Shown: in pieces, positions 18,551 through 26,961 of the stretch
Layout: each line of letters starts with the position of its first letter
Numbering within the stretch: position 1 is the stretch's first letter
Made by a program: the position numbers and the translations under genes
Notes under the pieces: generated by a model
Told to the model about the DNA's origin: nothing
Database searches by the model: none
What the model saw: only the letters and a program-made list of their open reading frames with translations
Assembly: GCF_020215645.1 (NCBI RefSeq)
Contig: NZ_CP084058.1
Coordinates: forward strand, 9,238,001-9,302,000
Reading direction: 5' to 3'
Source of the DNA: Nonomuraea gerenzanensis
Lineage (GTDB): Bacteria > Actinomycetota > Actinomycetes > Streptosporangiales > Streptosporangiaceae
Length of the DNA: 64,000 nt

Positions 18551-19837
18551 ATGAAGCTGAAAGCTCGTATAGCCGGTGCCGTCATCGCCGCCGCGGCACT
18601 CGTGACGGCCGGCCTCGTCGCCGCACCCCCGGCCGCGTCCGCCCAGCTCACCGAGGTGACCGGCTTCGGCACCAACCCCACGAACCTGCGCATGCACCTC
18701 TACGTCCCCGACGGCGTCGGCACCAGGCCCGCCGTGCTGGTGGCCGTGCACTACTGCACCGGCTCAGGGCCGGCGTTCCACTCGGGCACCGAGTTCGCCT
18801 CGCTGGCCGACCGGCACAAGTTCATCGTCGTCTACCCGTCGGCGACCAGGAGCGGGGCCTGCTTCGACGTCTCCTCGCCGCAGTCGCTGACGCACAACGG
18901 CGGCAGCGACCCCGTGGGCATCGTCTCCATGGTCAGGTACGTGCAGCAGCGCTACAACGCCGACCCCGAGCGCACCTACGTGACCGGGGCCTCCTCCGGC
19001 GGCATGATGACGAACGTGCTGATCGGCGCCTATCCGGACGTCTTCAAGGCGGGCGCGTCGTTCAGTGGCGTGCCGTTCGGCTGCTTCGCCACCACCGACG
19101 GGTCGAGCTGGAACAGCACCTGCGCCAACGGCCAGCTCATCAAGACCGCGCAGCAGTGGGGCGACCAGGTACGCGCGGCCTACCCGGGCTACAGCGGCCC
19201 GCGCCCGCGCATGCAGATCTGGCACGGCACCGAGGACGCCACGCTGCGCTACCCGAACTTCCAGGAGCAGATCAAGCAGTGGACCAACGTCCACGGTCTG
19301 AGCCAGACACCCAGTCTCACCGACCAGCCCCGATCCGGCTGGACCAGGACCCGCTACGGCGGCACGGGCACGAAGGCGCCGGTGGAGGCGATCAGCCTGC
19401 AAGGGGTGGGCCACAACCTGCCGCAGGGCGGGATGGCGGCCATGGCGATCGACTTCTTCGGCCTGTCGGAGGGCGGCACCGAGCCGACCCCCACGATCAC
19501 CCCCACGGTGACGCCGCCGGTCGGCGCCTGCCGGATCACCTACACGATGAACACCTGGAACACCGGCTTCACGGCCGCGGTCACGGTCGCCAACACCAGC
19601 ACGACCCAGCTCTCCTCGTGGAGCCTGGCCTTCACCCTGCCCGCCGGCCAGACCGTCACCTCCGCCTGGAACGCCTCCGTCTCCCCCAGCAGCGGCCAGG
19701 TGACCGCCCGCAACGTCTCCTACAACGCCACCATCGCGCCGGGCGCCTCGGCCTCGTTCGGCTTCCAGGCCACGCACGGCGGCGACACCGGCAAGCCGCC
19801 CGCCTTCACCCTGAACGGCACGGCCTGCACCTCCTGA
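18551..19837 (+). CDS. Secreted CE1/PHB-depolymerase-type esterase with C-terminal CBM2
   Basis: A 428-residue extracellular enzyme. A signal peptide (KLKARIAGAVIAAAALVTAG...) has a likely cut after ASA near residue 32. The catalytic domain contains the nucleophile motif TGASSGGMM and a His in GVGHNLPQGG, with Asp in WHGTEDATLRY, as in acetyl-xylan, feruloyl and poly(3-hydroxyalkanoate) esterases of the Esterase_phb family. A Thr/Pro linker (EPTPTITPTVTPP) leads to a family 2 cellulose-binding module starting CRITYTMNTWNTGF and ending LNGTACTS. It probably deacylates xylan bound to cellulose. RBS GAGAGG precedes ATG 18551. In-frame upstream sequence back to 18185 lies in the APH gene and is not used. 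Confidence 0.92.
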   Translation: MKLKARIAGAVIAAAALVTAGLVAAPPAASAQLTEVTGFGTNPTNLRMHLYVPDGVGTRPAVLVAVHYCTGSGPAFHSGTEFASLADRHKFIVVYPSATRSGACFDVSSPQSLTHNGGSDPVGIVSMVRYVQQRYNADPERTYVTGASSGGMMTNVLIGAYPDVFKAGASFSGVPFGCFATTDGSSWNSTCANGQLIKTAQQWGDQVRAAYPGYSGPRPRMQIWHGTEDATLRYPNFQEQIKQWTNVHGLSQTPSLTDQPRSGWTRTRYGGTGTKAPVEAISLQGVGHNLPQGGMAAMAIDFFGLSEGGTEPTPTITPTVTPPVGACRITYTMNTWNTGFTAAVTVANTSTTQLSSWSLAFTLPAGQTVTSAWNASVSPSSGQVTARNVSYNATIAPGASASFGFQATHGGDTGKPPAFTLNGTACTS

Positions 19838-19941
19838 GCCTCCCGGAAAGAGCTTCACCTTTACCGCCCAGCCGCTTGCCCCCGCGCCGACTGTAGCCAT
19901 ACGGTCACTTTAAGCAGTCGTCGAGGGGAAGGAGAGCACCC

Positions 19942-20094
19942 GTGGGCAGGCACGCGAAGCCCCACAACCCCAAGGAGCAGGAGCCGCAGGAGGATCGCGG
20001 CCCCGACGAGCAGGGCCCGAGCACGGGCCGGCACGCCAAGGACCGTCAGTGCCGCCCGTCAGGGGAGCCGTCGGAGTCCTGGTCCGCCGCTTAG
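19942..20094 (+). CDS. Small hydrophilic protein with two GRHAK motifs
   Basis: This 50-residue frame has a strong RBS (GGAAGGAG) before GTG 19942 and ends at TAG just before a terminator. The product begins MGRHAKPHNPKEQ and repeats GRHAKDRQ around residue 29. It is rich in Glu, Gln, Pro and Arg, with no membrane segment or known domain. Similar N-terminal MGRHAK starts are common among small actinomycete proteins. Function unknown. Confidence 0.65.
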   Translation: MGRHAKPHNPKEQEPQEDRGPDEQGPSTGRHAKDRQCRPSGEPSESWSAA

Positions 20095-20136
20095 AAACGG
20101 AGCTTGCGCAGGCGCAAGCTCCGTTTCACCTTTTCC
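20095..20136. terminator. Bidirectional terminator between the GRHAK protein and bfaB
   Basis: A perfect 14-bp stem (AAACGGAGCTTGCG, 20095-20108, with 20113-20126) and 4-base loop CAGG. CACCTTTT follows on the plus strand and TTTCT on the minus strand, between convergent genes. Confidence 0.85.
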
Positions 20137-20150
20137 GATCAGGCCGCCGA

Positions 20151-21410
20151 TCAGGGCCAGTCGAGCGACGGGCGGAGCGGGACCCCCGAGCGGCCGTCCG
20201 CGTCCAGCTTGACCCCCAGCACCTGGTGCAGCTGCACCTTGTTGCGCTCGAAGCCCACGATGCAGCCCGCCATGTACAGGGCCCACACCCGGGCCGTGCC
20301 CATGCCGACCTCCTGCACCGCGTCCTCCCAGTTGGCGTCGAGGTTGTCGCACCAGTGACGCAGGGTCTTGGCGTAGTGCTCGCGCAGGTTCTCCTCGTGG
20401 CGGATCTCGAAGCCGAGGTCCTCCATCTGCCTGATCAGCCAGCCCACCGACTCCAGCTCGCCGTCGGGGAAGACGTAGCGGTTGATGAAGCCGCCCTTGT
20501 TGAACGTCTTCTCCTTGCCGGTCGGCCGGGTGATGCAGTGGTTGAGGATGCGGCCGCCCGGCTTGAGCTTGCTGTACAGGAACGCGAAGTAGGCCGGCAC
20601 GTTCGCCTTGCCGATGTGCTCGGTCAGGCCGATGGAGCTCACCGCGTCGAAGCCCGACTCGGTGACGTCCCGGTAGTCCATGAAGCGGACCTCGGCCAGA
20701 TCCTGCAGCCCGGCGTCGGCGATGGCCTTCTGCGCGTACTCGGCCTGCTGGCGGCTGAGAGTGACGCCGAGGGCCTTGACGCCGTACTCCTTGGCGGCGT
20801 GCATGACCATGCCGCCCCAGCCGCAGCCGACGTCGAGCAGCCGCATGCCGGGCTTGAGCCCGAGCTTGCGCGCCACCAGGTCGAACTTGGCGTACTGGGC
20901 CTCCTCCAGCGTCGAGTCCTCCGTCGGGAAGCAGGCGCACGTGTAGGCCATGGACGGGCCCAGCACCCACTCGTAGAACCGGTTGGAGACGTCGTAGTGG
21001 TGGTGGATGGCCTCGGCGTCGCGCTGCTTGGCGTGGCGGGAGCCGAGCTTGGCCAGCGCGCTCTGACGCATCTCCTGCGGGGGCGGCGGCACGCGCATGA
21101 GCAGCGGCTTGACGCCCAGGGCCCGCACGGCGTCGATCTTCTCGGACGTGGTCAGGTCGTTGGTGGTGATGTTCCACATCCGGTCCAGCAGCGTGTACAT
21201 GTCGCCGTGGACGTCGATGTGACCGGAGATGTACGCCCTGGCCAGGCCCAGCTCGCCCGGTGCCTGAGCCAGGTAGGCCACCGCGATGGGGGACTTGACC
21301 TCGATGGCCAGGTCGGCCCCGTCCGGCCCGGCCTTGCTGCCGTCGTAGGCCATGAACGAGATGTTCGCGTTCGAGCCGACGATCTTCTCAAAGATGGATG
21401 CGAGAGCCAT
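20151..21410 (-). CDS. bfaB: SAM-dependent methyltransferase of 10-methyl fatty acid synthesis (BfaB/TmsB-like)
   Basis: A 419-residue member of the cyclopropane-fatty-acyl-phospholipid synthase family. Motif I LLDVGCGWGGMVMHAA, HHHYDVSNRFYEWVLG and TYxxxxFxxxxxTLEEAQ-type region (YTCACFPTEDSTLEEAQYAK) are present. Its immediate partner is an FAD-binding oxidoreductase. This pair is the known BfaA/BfaB (TmsA/TmsB) system that methylates oleoyl chains at C10 and reduces the methylene intermediate to tuberculostearate-type lipids; 10-methyl acids are marker lipids of Streptosporangiaceae. ATG 21410 has AAGGTGAG upstream. GTG 21422 overlaps the preceding stop as GTGA and is an alternative coupled start. 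Confidence 0.88.
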   Translation of the reverse strand: MALASIFEKIVGSNANISFMAYDGSKAGPDGADLAIEVKSPIAVAYLAQAPGELGLARAYISGHIDVHGDMYTLLDRMWNITTNDLTTSEKIDAVRALGVKPLLMRVPPPPQEMRQSALAKLGSRHAKQRDAEAIHHHYDVSNRFYEWVLGPSMAYTCACFPTEDSTLEEAQYAKFDLVARKLGLKPGMRLLDVGCGWGGMVMHAAKEYGVKALGVTLSRQQAEYAQKAIADAGLQDLAEVRFMDYRDVTESGFDAVSSIGLTEHIGKANVPAYFAFLYSKLKPGGRILNHCITRPTGKEKTFNKGGFINRYVFPDGELESVGWLIRQMEDLGFEIRHEENLREHYAKTLRHWCDNLDANWEDAVQEVGMGTARVWALYMAGCIVGFERNKVQLHQVLGVKLDADGRSGVPLRPSLDWP

Positions 21411-21418
21411 CTGCTTGC

Positions 21419-22780
21419 TCACCTTCCCCGTACACACTTTTCGTACAGGTCCAGCAGGCGCCCATTCGGGTCGTATTCCCGCTTGACCGGCCAGTAGGCA
21501 TCGCCGTTGTACAGCTGCCAGAACTGCTCACGGGCGTAGAAGGAGGTCGAGTAGAGCGACTTGTGCCCGTCGAGATCGTGCACCGCACGCTCGATGAGCC
21601 GGTTGTAGTAACCGTCGAACTGCCCCCGCGGCAGCGGCACCATTCCCCAGAAACCGAAGTTGACGTAGAGCTTGCCCGGCTCGAGCGGGTAGATCGGCCA
21701 GCGGGAGCCGGCCCTCAGCGGGCACATCCACACCGGCGTCATGCCCACCTTCTCGTGGAAGAACTCCAGGAACTCGGCTCCGCGCTCGACCGGCGTCTCG
21801 ACGTCCTGGATGACGGACTCGCTCACGGGCTGGTCGCGCCACCTGTCGACGCGGGCGGTCAGGCCGTACTTGCGGTCGAGCGCCACCAGGCGCCGGTAGA
21901 CGTCGGAGCGCATCCAGCGGCGCGGCATGAGCGAGCGGACGACCGGCTGCTGCACGCCGAAGGCGCGCGAGCACCAGAACCAGTCGGTGTCCCAGCGCCA
22001 CAGGTAGTCGCGGACCGTCAGCCAGTCGCGGCTGCGCTGCCTGATCGACTGATAGTAGATCCGCATGCCCGTGTAGTCGGAGATGTAGGGGGCCCGCTCG
22101 GCGAAGCGGCCCAGCGTGAGGTACATCTCCCCCGGCTCGAAGAACACGCCGTCCACGAAGTCGACGCGCTCGCCGTCGTAGACCATGCTGTCGCAGATCT
22201 CCTGCATGGCCAGCATGCACTTGCCCGCGTCGGTGAACTTGACGTGGGTCAGGTGCACGTACGGCTGCACCTTGCGCAGCTTGATCCTGATGCGCAACGC
22301 GTAGCCGAGCGTCCCGTAGGAGTTGGGGAACGCGCGGAACAGGTCGCGGTACTCGTTGTCGTCGCGGGCCACCACCACGCGCCCGTCGCCGGTGAGGATC
22401 TCCAGTTCCTCGACCGACTCGTGCGGCAGCCCGTCCCTGAAGCTGGTGGACTCGATGCCGAGCCCGGTCACGGCGCCGCCCAGCGTGATGGTCTTGAGCT
22501 GCGGCACCACGTACGGCATGAGCCCGTGCGGCAACGTGGCGTCGACCAGGTGCTCGTACGTGGTCATGCCCTGGACCTCGGCGGTCATGGTGTCGGGATC
22601 GACGCTGATGACCTCGTCGAGGTCTCGGGCCGAGAGCTTGGCCGTCCTGCCGCCGTCACGGAACCGGAAGAGGTTGGACGTGGCCTTGGCCAGCCTGGGC
22701 GCGGCGTCACCGGGGATCTCGGCGTACGACTGCCGGATCTGCTCTACTGCCCGCCGGTGTGTCGACATCGTCGTCGTCAC
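21419..22780 (-). CDS. bfaA: FAD-linked oxidoreductase of 10-methyl fatty acid synthesis (BfaA/TmsA-like)
   Basis: A 453-residue FAD_binding_4 (VAO-type) flavoprotein related to DHCR24-like reductases. Early DLDEVISVDPDTMTAEVQGM, then the FAD loop VVPQLKTITLGGAVTGLGIE and YGTLGYALRIRIKL. In the known pathway it reduces the 10-methylene fatty acyl intermediate to the 10-methyl product. GTG at 22780 has AAGGGGGTG upstream; ATG 22768 is possible. The gene overlaps or abuts the methyltransferase gene, implying coupled translation. A spacer of 230 bp separates it from the kinase upstream. Confidence 0.88.
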   Translation of the reverse strand: MTTTMSTHRRAVEQIRQSYAEIPGDAAPRLAKATSNLFRFRDGGRTAKLSARDLDEVISVDPDTMTAEVQGMTTYEHLVDATLPHGLMPYVVPQLKTITLGGAVTGLGIESTSFRDGLPHESVEELEILTGDGRVVVARDDNEYRDLFRAFPNSYGTLGYALRIRIKLRKVQPYVHLTHVKFTDAGKCMLAMQEICDSMVYDGERVDFVDGVFFEPGEMYLTLGRFAERAPYISDYTGMRIYYQSIRQRSRDWLTVRDYLWRWDTDWFWCSRAFGVQQPVVRSLMPRRWMRSDVYRRLVALDRKYGLTARVDRWRDQPVSESVIQDVETPVERGAEFLEFFHEKVGMTPVWMCPLRAGSRWPIYPLEPGKLYVNFGFWGMVPLPRGQFDGYYNRLIERAVHDLDGHKSLYSTSFYAREQFWQLYNGDAYWPVKREYDPNGRLLDLYEKCVRGR

Positions 22781-22962
22781 GAAAGCACCCCCTTGAGCTG
22801 GTAGAGATCGTCCGTAAGACCGTATCTCCCAAGGGCCACCTCGAACAGACCGGGGTCGTTAAAGACGCGAAAACTGTTCATCGTGCCAGGTAAATGGCCT
22901 ATGTGGTAGGTGATTGGGTAAACTTCCCGGAGATCTTGGGCGATTCGCCACTACCACACCCC

Positions 22963-22990
22963 GGGGCGCCCCGCTCGGGCGGGGCACCCC
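22963..22990 (-). terminator. Strong hairpin downstream of the Ser/Thr kinase gene
   Basis: A 12-bp GC-rich stem with a 4-base loop (GGGGCGCCCCGC, 22963-22974, with 22979-22990), 20 bases after the kinase stop. There is no T run, so it is a terminator-like hairpin of the type common in actinomycetes. Confidence 0.5.
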
Positions 22991-23010
22991 TCGGGCCGGT
23001 TTCCGGAGGC

Positions 23011-24552
23011 TCAGCCGCCCACGGTGAAACTGTTGATGACCTGCCGCATCAGCGGCCTGTTGCGCTGCCACTGCTCCTCGGTGACGGTCCACGACAGCAC
23101 GTACGCGGTGTCGCCGATCGTCAGGGCGCGGCGGATCTCGTGGTAGCGGGTGCCCGGCCGTACCCAGCGGGCGTCGTTGACCTCGCCGGCCGTCCAGGTG
23201 AACTCCCACTGCACGGCCTTGACGCCCTGGTGGCTGACGGTCCTGCGGCCGCGGTTGACCACGCTCTGCGCGTTCTGCCTGAGCGCCTCCTGGCCGTCGC
23301 GGATGAGCTGGCTGGGGTCGAGGCTGGAGTACACGGCCTCGACGCCGAGGTGGGCGTTGCCGTCGCGGCGGGTCCACTCGGTGTACGCCTCGCCGAGCGC
23401 GCCCCGCCAGCCGGTGGGCCGCAGGATCGACCAGCCCTCGCGCGACTTCCACACCCGCACGGCGGGCACGGCCCTGGTCGCGCTGGGCGAGGGCGTGGCG
23501 GAGGGCGAGGCGCTCGGCGTCGGCGCCGCGCTGGGCGTGATGGGCTGGGTGGCGGCGGCCGGCTGGGTCGTGGCGCGCGGCGCGCCCTCGGCCGGCGAGG
23601 CGGTCCTGAAGTACACGACCGCGCCGCCCGCGAGCACCAGCACCACCGTGGCGGCGGCCGCGAGCAGCGCCCGCCCCGGGCCCTGCCCCTTGCTCTTCTT
23701 CTCCGGGACGTCGAGGTCCTGGGCCGGGGGCTTGGCGGCGATGATGGCCGTCAGCAGCCGGTCGGCCTCCTCGGCGTCCACGCGGTTCTGGGGCTCCTTC
23801 TGGAGCAGGCCCTTGAGGATCGGGTGCATGATCGGCGGGATCCTGCGGTAGTCCGGCTCCTCGGTGAGCAGCGCGTTGAGCGTGGCCATGGGGTCGCCGC
23901 GCTCGAACGGCGAGCGGCCCACCATGCACGCGTACAGCGTGGCGCCCAGCGACCACAGGTCCGAGGCCGGTCCCGCGGCCTCGGCGCGGACCCGTTCGGG
24001 CGCCAGGAAGCTCGGCGAGCCGGTCACCATGCCGGTCCTGGTCAACGAGACGTCGCCCTCGACGGTGGCGATGCCGAAGTCCATGAGCACCGCCCGGCCG
24101 TCCTCCGACAGCAGGATGTTGCTCGGTTTCACGTCACGGTGCAGCACGCCCGCCGCGTGCGCCGTGCGCAGCGCCGACAGCACCTGCTTGCCCAGGTCCG
24201 CCGCCTCCCGCACGGGCAGCGCGCCCGTGGTCAGCACGACCTGCTCGACCGTCGGATGGCTGACCAGCTCCATCACGATCCACGGCCGGCCGTCCTCCTC
24301 GATGACGTCGTACACGGCGACGACCGAGGGATGGTTGAGCTTGGCCGCGGTGCGGGCCTCGCGCGCGGTCCTCAGGAGCTGGCGCTCCTTGTCGCCGGGC
24401 GACAGCGAGTCCGGCAGCAGCACCTCCTTGATGGCCACCTGCCGGTTCAGCAAGGTGTCGTGGCCTTCCCAGACCACTCCCATCCCCCCACGGCCCAGTT
24501 CGCGCAGTAACTGGTAGCGCTCCGCAATGAGCCGGTTGCTTTCCGAAACCAT
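23011..24552 (-). CDS. Receptor-type Ser/Thr protein kinase
   Basis: A 513-residue Hanks-type kinase. Glycine loop GRGGMGVVWEG, VAIKE Lys, catalytic HRDVKPSNIL, DFGIA, and GSPSFLAPE activation segment; kinase domain about residues 12-265. A juxtamembrane Lys-rich stretch is followed by one TM helix (ALLAAAATVVLVLAGGAVVY, near residue 300), a Pro/Ser/Thr linker and an extracellular domain of about 150 residues without PASTA repeats (starts WKSREGWSILRP). It probably senses an extracellular signal. The ATG follows GGTAGGAA. The downstream bfa genes are 230 bp away behind a hairpin, so co-transcription is uncertain. Confidence 0.93.
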   Translation of the reverse strand: MVSESNRLIAERYQLLRELGRGGMGVVWEGHDTLLNRQVAIKEVLLPDSLSPGDKERQLLRTAREARTAAKLNHPSVVAVYDVIEEDGRPWIVMELVSHPTVEQVVLTTGALPVREAADLGKQVLSALRTAHAAGVLHRDVKPSNILLSEDGRAVLMDFGIATVEGDVSLTRTGMVTGSPSFLAPERVRAEAAGPASDLWSLGATLYACMVGRSPFERGDPMATLNALLTEEPDYRRIPPIMHPILKGLLQKEPQNRVDAEEADRLLTAIIAAKPPAQDLDVPEKKSKGQGPGRALLAAAATVVLVLAGGAVVYFRTASPAEGAPRATTQPAAATQPITPSAAPTPSASPSATPSPSATRAVPAVRVWKSREGWSILRPTGWRGALGEAYTEWTRRDGNAHLGVEAVYSSLDPSQLIRDGQEALRQNAQSVVNRGRRTVSHQGVKAVQWEFTWTAGEVNDARWVRPGTRYHEIRRALTIGDTAYVLSWTVTEEQWQRNRPLMRQVINSFTVGG

Positions 24553-24691
24553 TTCCTACCCCTGTTGACCACCCGACAGTGGGCAAGTTTCCCATACCTC
24601 CCAGTTGTTCGCCGGAAGGTCGGAAAGGCCGCTTGCACCAGATCACCGAATGTTGTTCTACTGGGGCAGGGTCCACAGCAAGGAGAGGCCG

Positions 24692-25813
24692 ATGACTGAG
24701 GTTCGCCGGGGTCCACTGTCCGGAGTGCGGGTGCTGGAGCTCGCCGGGCTCGCCCCTGGGCCGTTCGCGGGGATGATGCTAGCCGATCACGGCGCGGAAG
24801 TCCTGCGGATCGACCGTGTCAAGGCGGTCTCCGACCGCCCGCGCGCCGACGTCATGGATCGCGGCAAGCACACGATCGGGCTGGACCTCAAGGCGCCGGA
24901 GGGCGTGGCCGCGTTCAAGGAGCTGGTCAGGCACGCCGACGTGGTGATCGAGGTGTTCCGCCCCGGCGTGGCCGAGCGGCTCGGCATCGGCCCGGAGGAC
25001 CTGCACGCGATCAACGAGCGCCTCGTCTACGGCCGGATGACCGGCTGGGGGCAGGAGGGGCCGCTGGCTCCGACGGCCGGGCACGACATCGACTACATCG
25101 CCGTCTCCGGCGTGCTGTCGATGCTGGGCCGCGAGGGCGACAAGCCGACGCCGCCGATCAACATCCTCGGCGACTTCGCCGGCGGCGGGCTCATGCTCGC
25201 GTACGGGGTGCTGCTGGCCCTGTACGAGCGCGAGCGCACCGGCCTGGGCCGGGTGATCGACGCGGCCATGGTGGACGGGGCGGCGATCCTGTTCTCGATG
25301 TTCTACCAGGCGGTGCAGAGCGGGCACTGGGGACCCCACGGCACGAACCTGCTCGACACCGGCGCCCCGCAGTACGACACCTACGAGACGGCCGACGGCA
25401 GATTCGTGGCCGTGGGCTCGCTGGAGCCGCAGTTCTGGGAGGCCATGGTCACTTTGATGGGCCTGACCGACCTGCCCGACAGGAACGACAGGGCCCAGTG
25501 GCCCGCGCTCAAGGCGCGCCTGGCCGAGGAGTTCAGGAAGAAGACCCGCGCCGAGTGGGAGGCGCTCTTCGAGGGGTCCGACGCGTGCGTCTCGCCCGTG
25601 CTGTCGATGGCCGAGGCCCCCTCCCACCCGCACAACGCCGCCCGTGGCTCGTTCGTCCAGGTCGGGGGCGTCACCCATCCCGCACCCGCGCCGCGCCTGC
25701 TCGGCGCGCCCGCGCAGGACCTCTCCCCCGCCACCCGCCTGGCCGACCTGTCCGGCTGGGGTCTGAACCAGGAGGAGGCGGACAAGCTACGTAGCCAAGG
25801 GATACTCGCATGA
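24692..25813 (+). CDS. CoA-transferase family III, alpha-methylacyl-CoA racemase-like
   Basis: A 373-residue CaiB/BaiF-fold protein. The catalytic His and Asp of AMACR/MCR enzymes are visible in GHDIDYIAVSG and GDFAGGGLML, and NLLDTGAPQYDTYETADG and VGSLEPQFWEAM fit the same family. It would epimerise (2R)- and (2S)-methylacyl-CoA, needed before beta-oxidation of methyl-branched chains or sterol side chains. AAGGAGAGG precedes ATG 24692. It overlaps the next P450 by four bases (ATGA), so the two are translationally coupled. This fits an enzyme acting on the acid formed after P450 oxidation and CoA activation. Confidence 0.92.
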   Translation: MTEVRRGPLSGVRVLELAGLAPGPFAGMMLADHGAEVLRIDRVKAVSDRPRADVMDRGKHTIGLDLKAPEGVAAFKELVRHADVVIEVFRPGVAERLGIGPEDLHAINERLVYGRMTGWGQEGPLAPTAGHDIDYIAVSGVLSMLGREGDKPTPPINILGDFAGGGLMLAYGVLLALYERERTGLGRVIDAAMVDGAAILFSMFYQAVQSGHWGPHGTNLLDTGAPQYDTYETADGRFVAVGSLEPQFWEAMVTLMGLTDLPDRNDRAQWPALKARLAEEFRKKTRAEWEALFEGSDACVSPVLSMAEAPSHPHNAARGSFVQVGGVTHPAPAPRLLGAPAQDLSPATRLADLSGWGLNQEEADKLRSQGILA

Positions 25814-26961
25814 TCGACTTACTCGACGGCGACCTGTACGCCGGTGATCCCTCCCCCGTCTACGCCTGGCTCCGCGAGCACGCCCCCGTCTACCGCGACG
25901 AGCCCAACGGCCTGTGGGGCATCTCGCGCCACGCCGACATCTCCGCCATCGAGCGCGACCCCCGCCTGTGGACCAGCACCGTCGGTTACCGCCCCCAGCT
26001 CCCCTCGGAGCCGTCCATGATCGGCCTGGACGACCCCGAGCACGCCGAGCGCCGCCGCCTCGTCTACCGCCGCTTCACCCCCCGCCACGTGCACGACCGC
26101 TACGCCGCCCGGGTCCGCGAGGTCGTGGTGGAGCTGATCACGAGCGCGCTGGAGCGGGGCACGGTGGACGCCGTGAGCGAGCTGGCCGCGCCGCTGCCGG
26201 CCCGCATGATCGGCTGGCTGCTCGGCTTCCCCGACGAGGACTGGCCGCGGCTCAAGCACTGGTCAGAGACCACGATCGTGGCCGGCGGCGGCCTGCGCTA
26301 CGTCACCCACGAGGCCGCGGTGGCCGCCGGCGAGTACGGCCAGGCCGTGCTGGAGCTGGCCGCCGAGCGGCGGGCCAGCCCGCGCGACGACCTGCTGTCC
26401 CTGTGGTGCGCCACCCCCGGCTACGACGACGAGTGCCTGGCCAACGACGCGCTGCTGCTGCTCGACGGCGGCGCCGAGACCACCAGGACGGTCATCGCCA
26501 CCGCCATCGACGCGCTCATCCGCCACCCGGACCAGTGGCGCCTGCTGCGCGCGGACCGGGGGCTGATGGAGGGCGCGGTCGAGGAGTTCATCCGCTGGAC
26601 CACGCCGATCCTGAACATGTGCCGGGCCGCCACCCGCGACACCACGTTGCACGGCCAGGAGATCCGCGCGGGGCAGCAGGTGCTGCTCATGTACGGGTCG
26701 GCGAACCGGGACCCCGAGATGTTCACCGAGCCGGACGTCTTCGACGTGACCAGGAAGCCCGGCGGGCACATCGCGTTCGGCCTGGGCACGCACTTCTGCC
26801 TGGGCGCGGCGCTGGCCCGGCTGGAGCTGCGGATCTTCTTCGAGGAGTGGCTGGACCGGGTGGGATCGGCGCGCTGGGCCGACGCCGACGGGCCGCGCAT
26901 CCTGCCCAACGCCTTCGTCAGGGGTGTGACGTCGTTTCCCGTGGTGCTGAGTAGCTCTTGA
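25810..26961 (+). CDS. Cytochrome P450, CYP142-like
   Basis: A 383-residue P450. DLLDGDLYAGDPSPVYAWLR, RPQLPSEPSMIGLDDPEH, the I-helix DGGAETTRTVIATAI, ExxR in VEEFIRWTTPILNMCR and haem loop FGLGTHFCLGAALARLEL follow the pattern of mycobacterial CYP142, which oxidises the terminal carbon of cholestenone. The I-helix Gly-Ala-Glu-Thr-Thr is intact. Coupling to an AMACR-like gene strengthens the sterol or branched-lipid reading. The 3' end overlaps the convergent flavin monooxygenase by 44 bases. Confidence 0.92.
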   Translation: MIDLLDGDLYAGDPSPVYAWLREHAPVYRDEPNGLWGISRHADISAIERDPRLWTSTVGYRPQLPSEPSMIGLDDPEHAERRRLVYRRFTPRHVHDRYAARVREVVVELITSALERGTVDAVSELAAPLPARMIGWLLGFPDEDWPRLKHWSETTIVAGGGLRYVTHEAAVAAGEYGQAVLELAAERRASPRDDLLSLWCATPGYDDECLANDALLLLDGGAETTRTVIATAIDALIRHPDQWRLLRADRGLMEGAVEEFIRWTTPILNMCRAATRDTTLHGQEIRAGQQVLLMYGSANRDPEMFTEPDVFDVTRKPGGHIAFGLGTHFCLGAALARLELRIFFEEWLDRVGSARWADADGPRILPNAFVRGVTSFPVVLSSS

